From Amyelois transitella (lineage: Eukaryota > Arthropoda > Insecta > Lepidoptera > Pyralidae), in the NCBI RefSeq assembly GCF_032362555.1, contig NC_083519.1:3303501-3367500 (forward strand): DNA of 64,000 nucleotides, given 5' to 3'. A model generated the notes under the pieces. That model saw only the letters and a list, made by a program, of their open reading frames with translations. It was not told the DNA's origin and ran no database searches. A program made the translations under genes and the position numbers. Positions within the stretch are counted from its first letter, which is position 1, and every line of letters starts with the position of its first letter. Below are positions 22,401-32,232 of the stretch, one piece after another.

Positions 22401-23216
22401 ATAAAAGTAAGTACCTACCTAAAGTGCTTTAGGTCATGTGCCTTGAATAACAAGGAGCTTCTTCCTTACTCAGGAAATACCTTAAACATTACAGATCGAT
22501 ATGAAACAAATCGAACTGCCTTCGGACATCGAGTGGGGCGCGATGAATGACGAGAGCTGGTTAGCGTGCTGGCGGAACCTCGAGCCACTGCCCGGACGAC
22601 CGCCACACACTCGCTGCTACCCTCACCAATATGCACAGGTAACCTAGGATCTAACCTCATAATTGAAACGTTATTACACAGAATAGATTTCTCATCTTTA
22701 TCATAAAGCTAGACGTAGGTAGTTGTACATGCGATTTTGTTATGCAATTGACAGATGTGAAAAACTAACCAACTAAACAATCTCAAGACCGTCGAGTACT
22801 AGATAGATATAATAAGGACGGCTCTTTCCCCAGGGATAGGCAGAGATTACTTGCCAAGATCCTTGCATATTTCTTTCGCTTCATCCACAACTTAATGCAA
22901 CCTCAGAGGTACCCGATTGGATCATACGTTAATCTAGGCTTTCCACTTCAGTCGTTTCCATTCCTACTCCTCTAAAAGATAAATGGTGAAATTATTCACG
23001 TACATTCTTTTTATTTTTCAGGAGGCGGGCTACCGTCAATGCGGACCTTGGGTGCCGAACCCTGACCAACCCGAGGAAGATGAAGAAGAGGTTGAAGAAG
23101 ACGAGTACGATGAAGAAGAGGAAGACACGGGAATTTGGTCCTTCCTGAAAGTTATCAACCACGCCAGCAGACATTCTCCAACAGTTTTATTGCTACTCTG
23201 CGTCTTCACTCTTTAA
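7461..23216 (+). CDS. Voltage-gated calcium channel alpha2-delta-like subunit
   Basis: Twenty-five exons: 7461-7687, 8238-8502, 8789-8954, 9179-9310, 9474-9757, 10238-10467, 10782-11004, 11358-11498, 11778-11870, 11947-11970, 12385-12411, 12730-12810, 12881-12955, 13319-13426, 14515-14777, 16021-16178, 16772-16909, 17445-17629, 19696-19830, 20176-20445, 20886-20979, 21205-21371, 21744-21908, 22495-22638, 23022-23216. They sum to 3990 nt, 1329 residues, all GT-AG with matching phases. Seen: an N-terminal signal-like segment (YLIILILIIN), a Pro/Thr stretch, a VWA_N region (about 80-270), a VWA domain with the metal site DASGSM (residues 305-310), a Cache-like region starting YPVNRLLGVAGVDIPI at residue 605, a Cys-rich delta part, an acidic Glu/Asp run and a hydrophobic end (VLLLLCVFTL) suggesting a GPI signal. 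The family traffics CaV channels to synapses and sits extracellularly. Exon 18 has a second donor 9 nt later (17638). Which insect alpha2-delta paralogue this is I cannot tell. Confidence 0.87.
9830..9995 (-). mobile_element. SINE-like dispersed element, partial copy
   Basis: The minus-strand copy in intron 5 of the alpha2-delta-like gene shows the family blocks TTGGGATTCTCCTTTTAGGC, GATGGGCTAGCAACCTG and CAGCAAGGGATATAGACG. It is the same family as 54624-54888. Confidence 0.55.
13246..13289. repeat. Intronic inverted repeat just before exon 14
   Basis: TTATTCGTTAC (13246-13256) is mirrored by GTAACGAATAA ending at 13289, with further imperfect pairing inside (ACATACAAA against TTTGTATAT). 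The hairpin ends about 30 bp upstream of the acceptor of exon 14 of the alpha2-delta-like gene. It could be a MITE remnant or affect splicing. Confidence 0.4.
13565..13645 (+). mobile_element. RTE-like LINE tail fragment
   Basis: The blocks AATCGTGGAGTGGAACTTGA and TACCCCTCCGGGAAAAAGGC match the 3' end of the LINE at 41335-41870. It lies in intron 14 of the alpha2-delta-like gene. Confidence 0.5.
13924..13990 (+). pseudogene. Decayed copy of the 5' part of alpha2-delta exon 15
   Basis: After a good acceptor (TTGTTTTAG) the reading frame gives LGVALVVDQTNRSRSILTYL, matching the start of exon 15 (LRKALVLDQTNGSRTILAKN, from 14515). Similarity stops after about 20 codons and no donor matching exon 15 follows. 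It enters in the same phase as exon 15. It could be a relic of exon duplication or, less likely, an alternative mutually exclusive exon end. Confidence 0.6.
15060..15146 (+). pseudogene. Decayed copy of the 3' part of alpha2-delta exon 15
   Basis: CACTGGCAACGGCTGCAGCA resembles the exon 15 segment coding YHWQRVLEH, and GCAGCTAAAGCTCTGAAGAC resembles the segment coding AAEALKTLS. The parts between are deleted. It lies about 280 bp downstream of exon 15, beside short GTAAGTACA/GTTCA tandem repeats at 14975-15020. Confidence 0.5.
15309..15342. repeat. Short inverted repeat in intron 15
   Basis: ATACCACCTT (15309-15318) pairs with AAGGTGGTAT (15333-15342). It is probably a repeat remnant; a second imperfect palindrome built on ATCTAC/GTAGAT lies at about 15400-15480. 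Confidence 0.4.
15575..15740 (-). mobile_element. SINE-like dispersed element, partial copy
   Basis: The blocks TTTCCCATGGATTTCATAAA, GACGGGCTAGCGACCTGTC and CATACAGCTGAACTTGACG match the minus strand of the family shown in full at 54624-54888. A smaller fragment lies at 15150-15235. Confidence 0.55.
16470..16542. repeat. CGTAG/CTACG-rich palindromic cluster
   Basis: CACGTAGAGCCTCTACGACG and ATTCGTAGAGCCTCTAC repeat the GTAGAG...CTCTAC palindrome. The cluster resembles the one at 5775-5866 and lies in intron 16 of the alpha2-delta-like gene. Confidence 0.45.
16985..17100 (+). pseudogene. Decayed copy of alpha2-delta exon 17
   Basis: The segment aligns by eye with exon 17 (16772-16909). GATCCCGACAACGGCCGGGG matches the exon segment coding DPDSGRD, and CCGCCTTCTTTGCGAGCGTT matches the exon end coding TAFFAS plus donor. 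Small deletions break the frame and the donor GT context is lost. It lies about 80-190 bp after the real exon. Confidence 0.6.
17131..17193. repeat. Perfect 28-bp fold-back hairpin
   Basis: Positions 17131-17158 are the exact reverse complement of 17166-17193, with a 7-nt loop. The right arm contains the start of a further decayed exon 17 copy, so the left arm is an inverted copy of it. Perfect arms imply a recent fold-back duplication. Confidence 0.8.
17172..17215 (+). pseudogene. Second decayed copy of the start of alpha2-delta exon 17
   Basis: GAACTGATGGAACGACTGCG followed by CAAAAAAGCTGTATTG reads ELMERLRKKAVL and then TGA. This matches the start of exon 17 (ELMARLCKEAVA). Only about 40 bp are recognisable and no working acceptor precedes it. 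Confidence 0.55.
20590..20715 (-). mobile_element. RTE-like LINE tail
   Basis: A minus-strand copy of the LINE 3' end: (TACA)n, AAATCACGCCTCTTTCCCGG, GAGGGGTAGGCAGAGACTAC and TTCGCTTCATCCACATTCAT. It lies in intron 20 of the alpha2-delta-like gene; a shorter copy is at 22815-22895. Confidence 0.7.
22105..22310 (-). mobile_element. SINE-like dispersed element, partial copy
   Basis: The minus-strand copy in intron 23 shows TCGTAAAAGGCGACTAAAGG, GATAGGCTAGCAACCTGACA and CCCGGGATATAGGAGTGATT, ending in (TATG)n. Same family as 54624-54888. Confidence 0.6.
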
Positions 23217-26200
23217 CAAATGCCTACTTAATATCCTATCACCTTAAACTTTGTAAAATGATCATGAATGAATAATGATTAAGATAGTCATCATCTTGGC
23301 ATTTCTCCCGTCGAATTTGCCCTTAGGAGCCTGGTCTGCGAACGCTGTTAACTCTGTAGCTAAAAATACATTTTCAAAATTTATCTCATTCTAGAATCTT
23401 ACGCATTGGGGGTTTTACCTCACGCACTATGGCGTGCGTAAAACCCCCAATGCGTGACATTGCAATATTGCTATTGATCACAAATTATGACGATTTTTAA
23501 ATCATGATTTATATACTCCAAATAATTCGAATGTGACGTTGCATTAAAATGTTTTAATGAGATAGTTACCTGTATGAGGTAATTACTCATCACCTTGTAA
23601 GTTTAAGGGGTGGCGATGTAGGAGTATAAAAAAATGCTCAAATTTTGTTAGGTACTTCTTATATTTCAATTAACGTAGGTTTTTGGTTCGGAGCTCTCTA
23701 ATACTGATAGAATGAATTAGGTACATGGAAAATAAATATAGCTGTTAAACAATATCACAAAAGTATTATGAAAATATAACAAAATTCAAACGTAGGAATG
23801 AATATCACAAAAATATTCTTTTTTTTTTGTTTAACTAAAATATGACATTGTTTTTGAAACAAAGAAAAAAATATAACACTTATATACACTAAAACCAAGG
23901 AATCAATAAAATAACAAGCCAAAAGACTTGTCGAATACGGAATGATTGCACATAGATAAATTTGTAAAATAATAAATATTGTTTCTTATTGAATCCTACA
24001 GTTCACTAATGGGACAAAAATCGAAATTGATTTAAAAATATATCTTTGCCAGCACTTTTGATGCAATTTGGTTATATTATTTCAACAATAAAATAGGCCC
24101 CATTCATTGTGTTTACCGATCCGAATTTAGTTATAGAACATATTGATTGACCTAGGATATTGTATAAACGATGTTGCCATACCAAATTTTTACGTTTGGA
24201 ATTCAAGTTTTTGGGGTGTTAAAGTCATGAACCAATATCGTGATACCATCACACATACACGTCTTAAAGAAATTTAGTTAATAAGTTTTTCATTTAATTC
24301 ACTGAACACTAAAGGGTAATTCATAAATGATTTATAATGTTAAATGTAGCTTATCTTGCAGTCAATATGTTCTAAACCGTACTTTTACATTTACACTTTA
24401 CAATTAAATATATTTTTTAGATAATATCATGTAATTTAATGCGTACAACCCTGAAAAGTCAGACTATTAACATTCTATTCCTTTATGTTTGCCTAAGTGA
24501 AACATTTCTCTTTTAAACAAAATATGAATAAATTACATTATTAAACTTTGTGATATCGTTATTTCATATCTTAAATATCTTAATTAGACAAAATAGATTA
24601 CCGGTCTACAAACAAATCATCTTTATCGTCATAAGACTTCTGTATGCTCAAGTTTCGAAGTTATTATTTAAAAAGCAAAGAAACATTTCAGAGAAATTTG
24701 AAAATAAGAAAACAATCGTGACATTAACTTGATCGTACAAGGAGTCTTACGTCATCATACACACCATAGTCCTTGAAATAAAACTTTAACTCTGTGAAAG
24801 CAAGATGGAATGACAACCTTTATTTACGTGCGAAAAAGAGAGAAGACCATAAAATGCATTTGTCATGCGTCACAGAGATCAAGCATATTTTATGGACTAT
24901 TATCTCCGTAACAAGACTTCAACACACCTCGACATACTTCAGTTGGAACATGCCTGCATTTAACATCTTCCTTTATCCATGTCTGATGGACCTTTCATTT
25001 CATTTAAACATCGCTTTAATCTTCAGATTTTACCACACATGCTTGCATGCTTTGCATATTTATATATTTATATTTGACTGCTACGTATATTTATTTTAAA
25101 ACAATGAATTTTAACTTGAATGGTTCTGTTAAAAACCGCAATATTAAAACCGGAAAGAAAGTCACGACAATAGTTTACGTAAAATTGAATTTGTAGGAAA
25201 CACAACTACTCTTACACAACCCGCCGAAAAGTCATACAAATCACACCCACAAAGTGCCTTCCTTATTTCTAGCGGTCTGAAATAGGTCATACAAGTTATT
25301 AAAGGTACTTTTATAGGTAAACCCGTAAGGAGATATAAGTAACTTAATTGGAATCTTTTTTTTATACAAACAGGATGAACACGTAGTATTGTGGCAGTAC
25401 ACAGGTTTAAATAGGTTTTCAATCTCGGAAGAATAATACCTACCTATCTACATTTACATACTTGTCAAGTTATGATCATTTACCTGAGACTGTCCCTTTT
25501 CCATAAGTGAAATCTATATAATATAAATCACGGACAAATAAACATCAAACTCTTCCGTAACTCATCCGTCTATTAAGTAAATGGGCAACATTGGTTGTCT
25601 GAAATAAAAAGCTATATGAGATACATTAAATATTTCTTACTGATTTATTCTTCGAATGTGCATAATAAAGTTACTAGCTCTTAGCCACAGCTCCGCGCGA
25701 ATTAAGCGCCGCCAACAAAAGAATACAAGTTGTTCGCAAATTCCACGGAAACTAAGGTTTTTGCTGCGATGTGATTTTTAAATATATTATAATAAGCAAA
25801 ATATCAAGATTTGTTTAGTTTATCTACACTTAAAAAAATATTTTAACCCAAATCAATCATAAGAGACAGCCCCAAAAATTTGATTTTCGTCTACTCGATT
25901 GATCATTGCATCCTTGTATACAGTTCCACTTTGGCACCATTATAATCCATAAGTTATTACTACATACATCAATTTTATAATTTTATATCTATGTTGGCAT
26001 ATCCTCCTCTTGAACTAGACATTAAATATAACCTGAACTTTCATGAATCGCTATATTTAACATCATAATAAATCTTTTAATTTCTACCTTATAAGTATCG
26101 CTAACTAATTTGTATGTTAATACACAATCTACTAAATTTACAAGAAATATCAAATAATGAAAATTTAATTTTATTATATAAATTTACTGTTCAAAAATAA

Positions 26201-27571
26201 AATGATTAGCAAAATACAACAAAATATTTATTTAATCTTTGGTATAAAATAAAACAAACTCAATAGAATAACTATAAAAAACACATCATATGTGCGCGAC
26301 AAATAGTAAAACATTGTGTGTATTGTAAACAAAAATAATATTAACATCAAAAATTAAAATAAACACATTTAATGTGCGTTGCAATAGAAAATCACTTTGT
26401 GCACAAACAAGATGTACAAAAAACAAACACATCAAATGCGAAACGAAATTAAAGCTATTTCTATTAGAAATAAATTGTCGGAATGCGTAAGTACAGAAAT
26501 AGGAATAATATTATCAACAAGATATATTGAAAATTAAAATCGATATAATTAACCACTGGTTACAGCCCTATCCTTTGCTTACTTTCTCTTAGTGATTGCT
26601 TGCAAAAGTAATTGAATATTTTGTTCATATTATGCACGACAATAAGTATAGAAAATAATAAAGTATAAAGTAAATGTAGGTGGGGTTAGGTGTGTTAATA
26701 GTTTTATAAGTTGTGACATTAGCTTTTGAGAATAAAATTAAAGTTATAACTTAGTATTGTCATGCATGATTTTTGATAACCGACCTCGAGGGATGCCATA
26801 AAAAATGTTTTTTTTTTCTTTTAACACCAATTGGTATTGAAGTTCATTGCACTTTAATTAAAACTAGCGATCTGCCCTGGCTTTGCACGGGTAGCATTTA
26901 TATTATATAGTATTACGTTCCTCAGATAACCCTGTTCCAACATTCCAAACTGGAACAAAACTCGTCCCCAGCTTTCAGAGATTAGCGCGCAGGCAAAGAA
27001 AATACGCGGGACTTTACTTCATAATATGTAGTGTGATAGTGATTATATTATTTTGATACTGATATAAATCTTATGCGAAGAAAAACTTTCTTTTGAATTA
27101 CAACAACGAAAGAGTTAGCCGCACTTTTTGTATAGCTAGGATGCTGACTTCGTAATAAAAATATTTTTTTACTAAATAAAAATCACCAAAAATACAAAAA
27201 CTTCATTTAGATTCTAAATATAGTACAGCACATACATTATTAGAATTCAAACCCCCATATAGCTATACGTATATAACGAAACGAAAGCCTTTCACATTTT
27301 TCAATACTGTTGGCTCTGTCTACCCCGTAAAGGATCAAGACGTGATTATATGTATGTACGAATCCCTCCACTGTTGAGTATGGTGAATTCTGTATTTAAA
27401 ATATAATCCTTACCTCACACGCCACCAGATGGCTCCACAATCAATAATCTCGAAATCAGCTTCCTACCAATAGTTGCCTGAATTACATTTCTTGAATTTC
27501 TTATACTTTTAAAATCGTTCGTGCACTACATAAAGAATATAGTTCGTTCTCCTAAACGAATGTCGGTGGGC
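23217..27571. other. Long AT-rich intergenic or 3' UTR region
   Basis: Between the stops of two convergent genes I see no further exon. A candidate poly(A) signal for the plus-strand gene is AATAAA at 23731-23736. Many small open frames at 24550-25420 are AT-driven and lack coding character. Fragments of dispersed repeats occur at about 25665-25760 and 26865-26930, and of the SINE-like family at about 27300-27355. The minus-strand gene could have a long 3' UTR here. Confidence 0.5.
23401..23455. repeat. Perfect 18-bp inverted repeat
   Basis: ACGCATTGGGGGTTTTAC (23401-23418) is the exact reverse complement of 23438-23455. The 19-nt interior also contains CACGC and GCGTG, which can extend the stem. 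It lies 185 bp after the stop of the alpha2-delta-like gene, possibly in its 3' UTR. Confidence 0.75.
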
Positions 27572-30500
27572 TCATTCCTCTTCCGACTCTGTGTCCGAGT
27601 CGTGAATAGTGTTGAACCAGTTCTCCCAATTCGAAGGCGGGCCCATTACCGTGCGGCTGTGAGGGATAAATATAAAAAGGTGTAAGTTAATTTGCTTTAT
27701 AAGTGTGATTACCCGCACTTTACAAAAGGACTGATTTCTTTTTCCATGGATGTCGTAAAAAGCACCAAAGGGAAAGGTTTATAAACTTGGGATTCTATTA
27801 GGCGATTGGCTAGCAATCTGTCAATTTTTACATTAAGCCTTACAACTGAACGTAGCCTTCCAGTCTTTTCGAGATAGTGGGCTCTGTTTACCCAGTAAAG
27901 CATATAGAAGTGACGGAATGAATAAATGAATAGGAATAAATGATTACTAAAGTAAATAATGTTGTAACCGCAATCCTACCAAATTAACGTATATCAGTAT
28001 TGGCAGCCTACCCCAGTGCGGGCAATGTATCAGTATTGGCAGCTTACCCCAGTGTAGACAATGTATCAGAGTTACTGTCTAGCTCAGTGTTGCCAATCTA
28101 CCTCTGTATTAGCAGCCTACGCCAGTGTGAGCAGTGTATCAGTGTTACCAGTCTAGCTCAGTGTTGCTAGTCCTCCTCAGTATTTGCAATCTACCCCAGT
28201 GCGGGCAATTCATCACTGTTGCCAGTCTACTTCAGTGCTGCTTATCTACCTCAGTATTAGTAGCCTTCCCTAGTGTGAGCAGTGTCTGATACACTGCTCA
28301 CACTAGTTGACAGTCTACTTCATTGTTGTTAGTCTACCTTAGCATAAGCAGCCTTCCCTATTGTGAGCAGTGTATCAGTGTTACCAGTCTAGCTCAGTGT
28401 TGCTAGTCTTCCTCAGCATTAGCAGCCTACCCCAGTGTGAGCAGTGTCCCCAGTGTGGGCAGTACACCAGCGTACCTCTGCTTGGTGACGGGCTGCGGCA
28501 GCGTGGCGGTGGCGGGCGGCGGCGGCGCGGGCGGCGGCGCGCGGCGCTGCAGCGTCTGCGTGCCGCCCTCCGCCTCCGGCCCGTCCCACGCCGCCGGCTC
28601 CGAGGCCCATCTGTACACAATCGCACAGATTGTAAAAATAAAATAAATAAATAAATATAGTTAGCCTCGAAGTAAGTTCGGAACTTGTGTTACGAGATAC
28701 TAACTCAACGATACTATATTTTATAATAAATACTTTTATATAGATAAACATCCAAGACCCAGGCCAATCAGACAAAGTGTTTTTCTCATCATGCCCTGGC
28801 CGGGATTCGAACCCGGGACATCCGGTGTCACAGACAAGCGTACTACCGCTGCGCCACAGAGGCCGTCTCGTCGCCACAGATTGTACTCAACCGTACAGCT
28901 TAAAATATCGTTGTTACGGCGTTTTAAGTATGAAGAATGGAATGACGTGAACAAAATGCACCTCCGTTTGTTTTAAACCTATAAATCTTATGTATAAAAT
29001 TCTCGTGTCACAATGTTCGGTCACGTACTCCTCCGAAACGGCTTGACCAATTCTCATTAAATTTTTTGAGCATATTAAGTAGGTCTAAAAATCGGCCAAC
29101 GTCTATTTTTCATACCCCTTAAGTGATAAGACTGATAAGTTTTGTTCACCCTTAACCTTTTTTTTAACTAGAAATAACTTAAAAAATATTTATATATGGC
29201 AAAACAACGTTTGCCGGGACAGCTAGTAAATAAATAAAAAAAGAGAATCTTTATTCGATTTGCAATTCTCGCTCATTATTTTTGAAATTTCACAATCATT
29301 GACTTATACCTATCTGATACTTGTCAGTGTTTGTGCTTTGACAGCATAATTCTATATTTAGTGACATTATTCAGAATTCAGGAATCTCATTAATCATCCA
29401 TTCTATTTTTACCTAAAATGCGATTACCTAATAATCGCCGATCATTAATTTTGTTCACAATTACTTATTTTTTACTTGTATCTAACTATCATACAAAACG
29501 ATGAGATATCTGACTAAGTAAAAGGTTTTACTAATCAATTGATTTCTGTGCTATAAGGAGTAAACGAGAAATGTTTATGATAATGAATGATTATGAAATG
29601 ATTATTAGGGTCAGGTCAAAAGTACCCGAAACCGCCGAGCTTGCATGAAGAGAGTTATGAATGTGGATGAAGCGAAGGAAGTATGCAGAGATCGTGGCAA
29701 GTGGAAAGAGGTTGTCTCTGCCTACCCCTCCGGGAAAGAGGCGTGATTTTATGTATGTATGCATGTATGATTATGAATGAAATGTCGTGATCAAAATGCA
29801 CCTCGTTGGTATACCTGGAGCTGCTGCCAGCCTTGCAGTTCTCGCACTCGCTGCGGTAGTCGTCAGCTTCTTCGCTGCCGGTCGCCACGCCGCCTGAATA
29901 ACTGCATACGCAGGACGGCTATAAGAAATGTATAATAGTTTTTTATTATCATTTGTTAGGATTATTAACTTACTACTTATATTATACAATAGTACAACCA
30001 GACTTATTAAAAACATGAAGTCATTTACAAATCTTCACTTGTAGCAACAAGATGTGAGACATAGGAACAGAAAGTAGGTATAGAAACTATTTAACGTGTT
30101 TTGTTTACAATTATAATAAACAAAACAAAAGATATGTGCCTAAAACGCAATACCAAGGTATTAGCGCAATTCGAAAGTTATTGACGCAGCAATTACAAGT
30201 TTGGATGTGGATGAAGCGAAGAAAGTATGCAGAGATCGTGGCAAGTGGAAAGAGGTAGTCTCTGCCTACGTCTCCGGGAAAGAGGCGTGATTTTATGTAT
30301 GTATGTACAAGTCTGGAATAAGTGAAATAATTATGTACGGAGATTTTATAGTGTATCATGAAAGGGTGCGGAATTAGAGACGATGCGATTATATGATTCG
30401 GCGACGATAATCGGCGTCAGGGATTTTACTTGGTTATATAAATTATTGGGTCCATATTAGATACAAATAAAGTTTACTGGCATAAATTATTCATCACGCA

Positions 30501-32201
30501 TAATATTTTTTTGGCATAATCATTACATATTTACATTTAAATATGAAACGCGGCCTTTCAGTCTTTTAAAGACTTTTGGCTCTGTCTACCCCGCACGGGA
30601 TATAGACGTGATTATTATGTTTATGTTTTTATATAAAAATGTAAACGAAGCCATTAACCCTTCATGGGACCCCAATAATTCCGTGGCGCGCGGGAAGAAC
30701 TTGTCAACTAGACCTACATGTTTTTTTTTATTGGTCCAAACGCTTTCTAAGCCTATTATTCACCTTGTAAAAAAAAACTAGCCAGATTGGTAGAACAATA
30801 ATTCCCCCCGGGCGTACCTTGTCGACCGTCAAGGGCAGCGTGGAGTGCGGCGCGGCGCTGGGCTCGGCCGCGGGCGCCAGCTCGCAGCTCGCCGCGCGGT
30901 GGCGGCCCGCCCGCCCGCCGCAACTGCATAAACATATCACTGGGTTACTTGCTATAGTGTATGGGAAGTATAGTGGAAAGCTACGGAATATACTGAATAC
31001 AATGAAAATGAGAAAAAAACAAATGTAAAGCACAATATGTATTTGTGCAAATCAAATATAAAACAATAAAAATCTGATATTTTTTTCTCACCAAATAAAT
31101 CATAGCAACAGTTGCTATGGCATACATATGCATAATTATGTATGCCAGCTGGCTTTGCCTGTTAATATTTATATACAATAAATAATTAAATATAAATAAA
31201 GAAGATTGCCTACGTCATCGCCGGTCTAGAGATGGAATTTCTTATGAAATTTTTCTTTTAGAATAATGTACAGCATAATAACCTCACGTTGAGCTTCGGT
31301 GGACAAAACGTTAATATAAAGTGTCAATCAAAATGCGCATCATGCCTTGAGGTAAAGGTTTAAATCCTAACTTCAAGGCAATAACTTTATGCTGAGCAAT
31401 GTACATTAGTTTTAGTGCTAGTAAGGAAAAACATCGTGAGAAAACATTCACATTCAGGCAACTGTACGTTTTATTATGATCCAATATGGATAAGATTCCC
31501 TCTCTTGCAAAGATTACAAAGATCATACGAAAGTAAAAGCCTGACTTACCTAATCGAGGATTACAGTCAAAAAGGCGCTCCGCGGGAGCGATCGATGTAA
31601 CCGTGACTAAGATTTATACCTACTCTTCCAAACCAAACTTCCATTACTGAATGACTGACTAACAGACACAACTATCTGTGTTTAGATATTTGAAATTAAG
31701 CATGGTTCCTTATGAGGTTAAGGAGTGTACAAAGAGGAAATTTTCAGAAATTTCCGCAGGAACAGGATTTTTCTTTATCCGCGGCGGAGCTTCTAGTATT
31801 ATTATAAAAATGACTGACTTGTCGTCGAGACTGGGCTTGGGATCGGGGCGATCACTGCGTTCGGCCGCTAAGTTCAGATTGCGCGGCATACTGCGACCTG
31901 TGTCGTGGCGGGAGTCGCTGCCGGGCTGGAAATAATATAAATAAATAAATTTGTTTCGCGTGGTGATTATGAACACAGAACAGAGTTTATATTTTTCACT
32001 AGCTGTGCCCGCAACTTCGCCCGCGTGGAATAGTCATTTTGGGCATTATTGAAGCCCTCACCTATTTCATCCCCTAGGGATAGAATTTCAGGATAAAAAG
32101 TAGCCTATATTCTAATCCAGGCTACTAACTATATCTGTGCCGAATTTCGTTCAGATCCGTTTGGTAGATTTTGCATGATGCGCGTACAAACATACAGACA
32201 G

Positions 32202-32232
<31 letters not shown>

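Noticed and set aside
24550-25422. Open frames of 60-100 codons in the intergenic region
   Set aside because: Composition is AT-driven, there are no recognisable motifs, no splice sites and no supporting context.
28795-28866. A tRNA gene on the minus strand
   Set aside because: A and B boxes are present but the acceptor and T-arm 3' half is missing and the sequence continues as a SINE body with other copies in the window.
28381-28877. Several overlapping Arg/Ala/Pro-rich open frames
   Set aside because: They are other frames of the GC-rich exon 11 of the DGCR2-like gene and of the adjacent SINE.
30655-30710. The missing exon of the DGCR2-like gene (minus strand, FFPRATELLG reading)
   Set aside because: The acceptor and donor are weak and the length does not give the needed phase.
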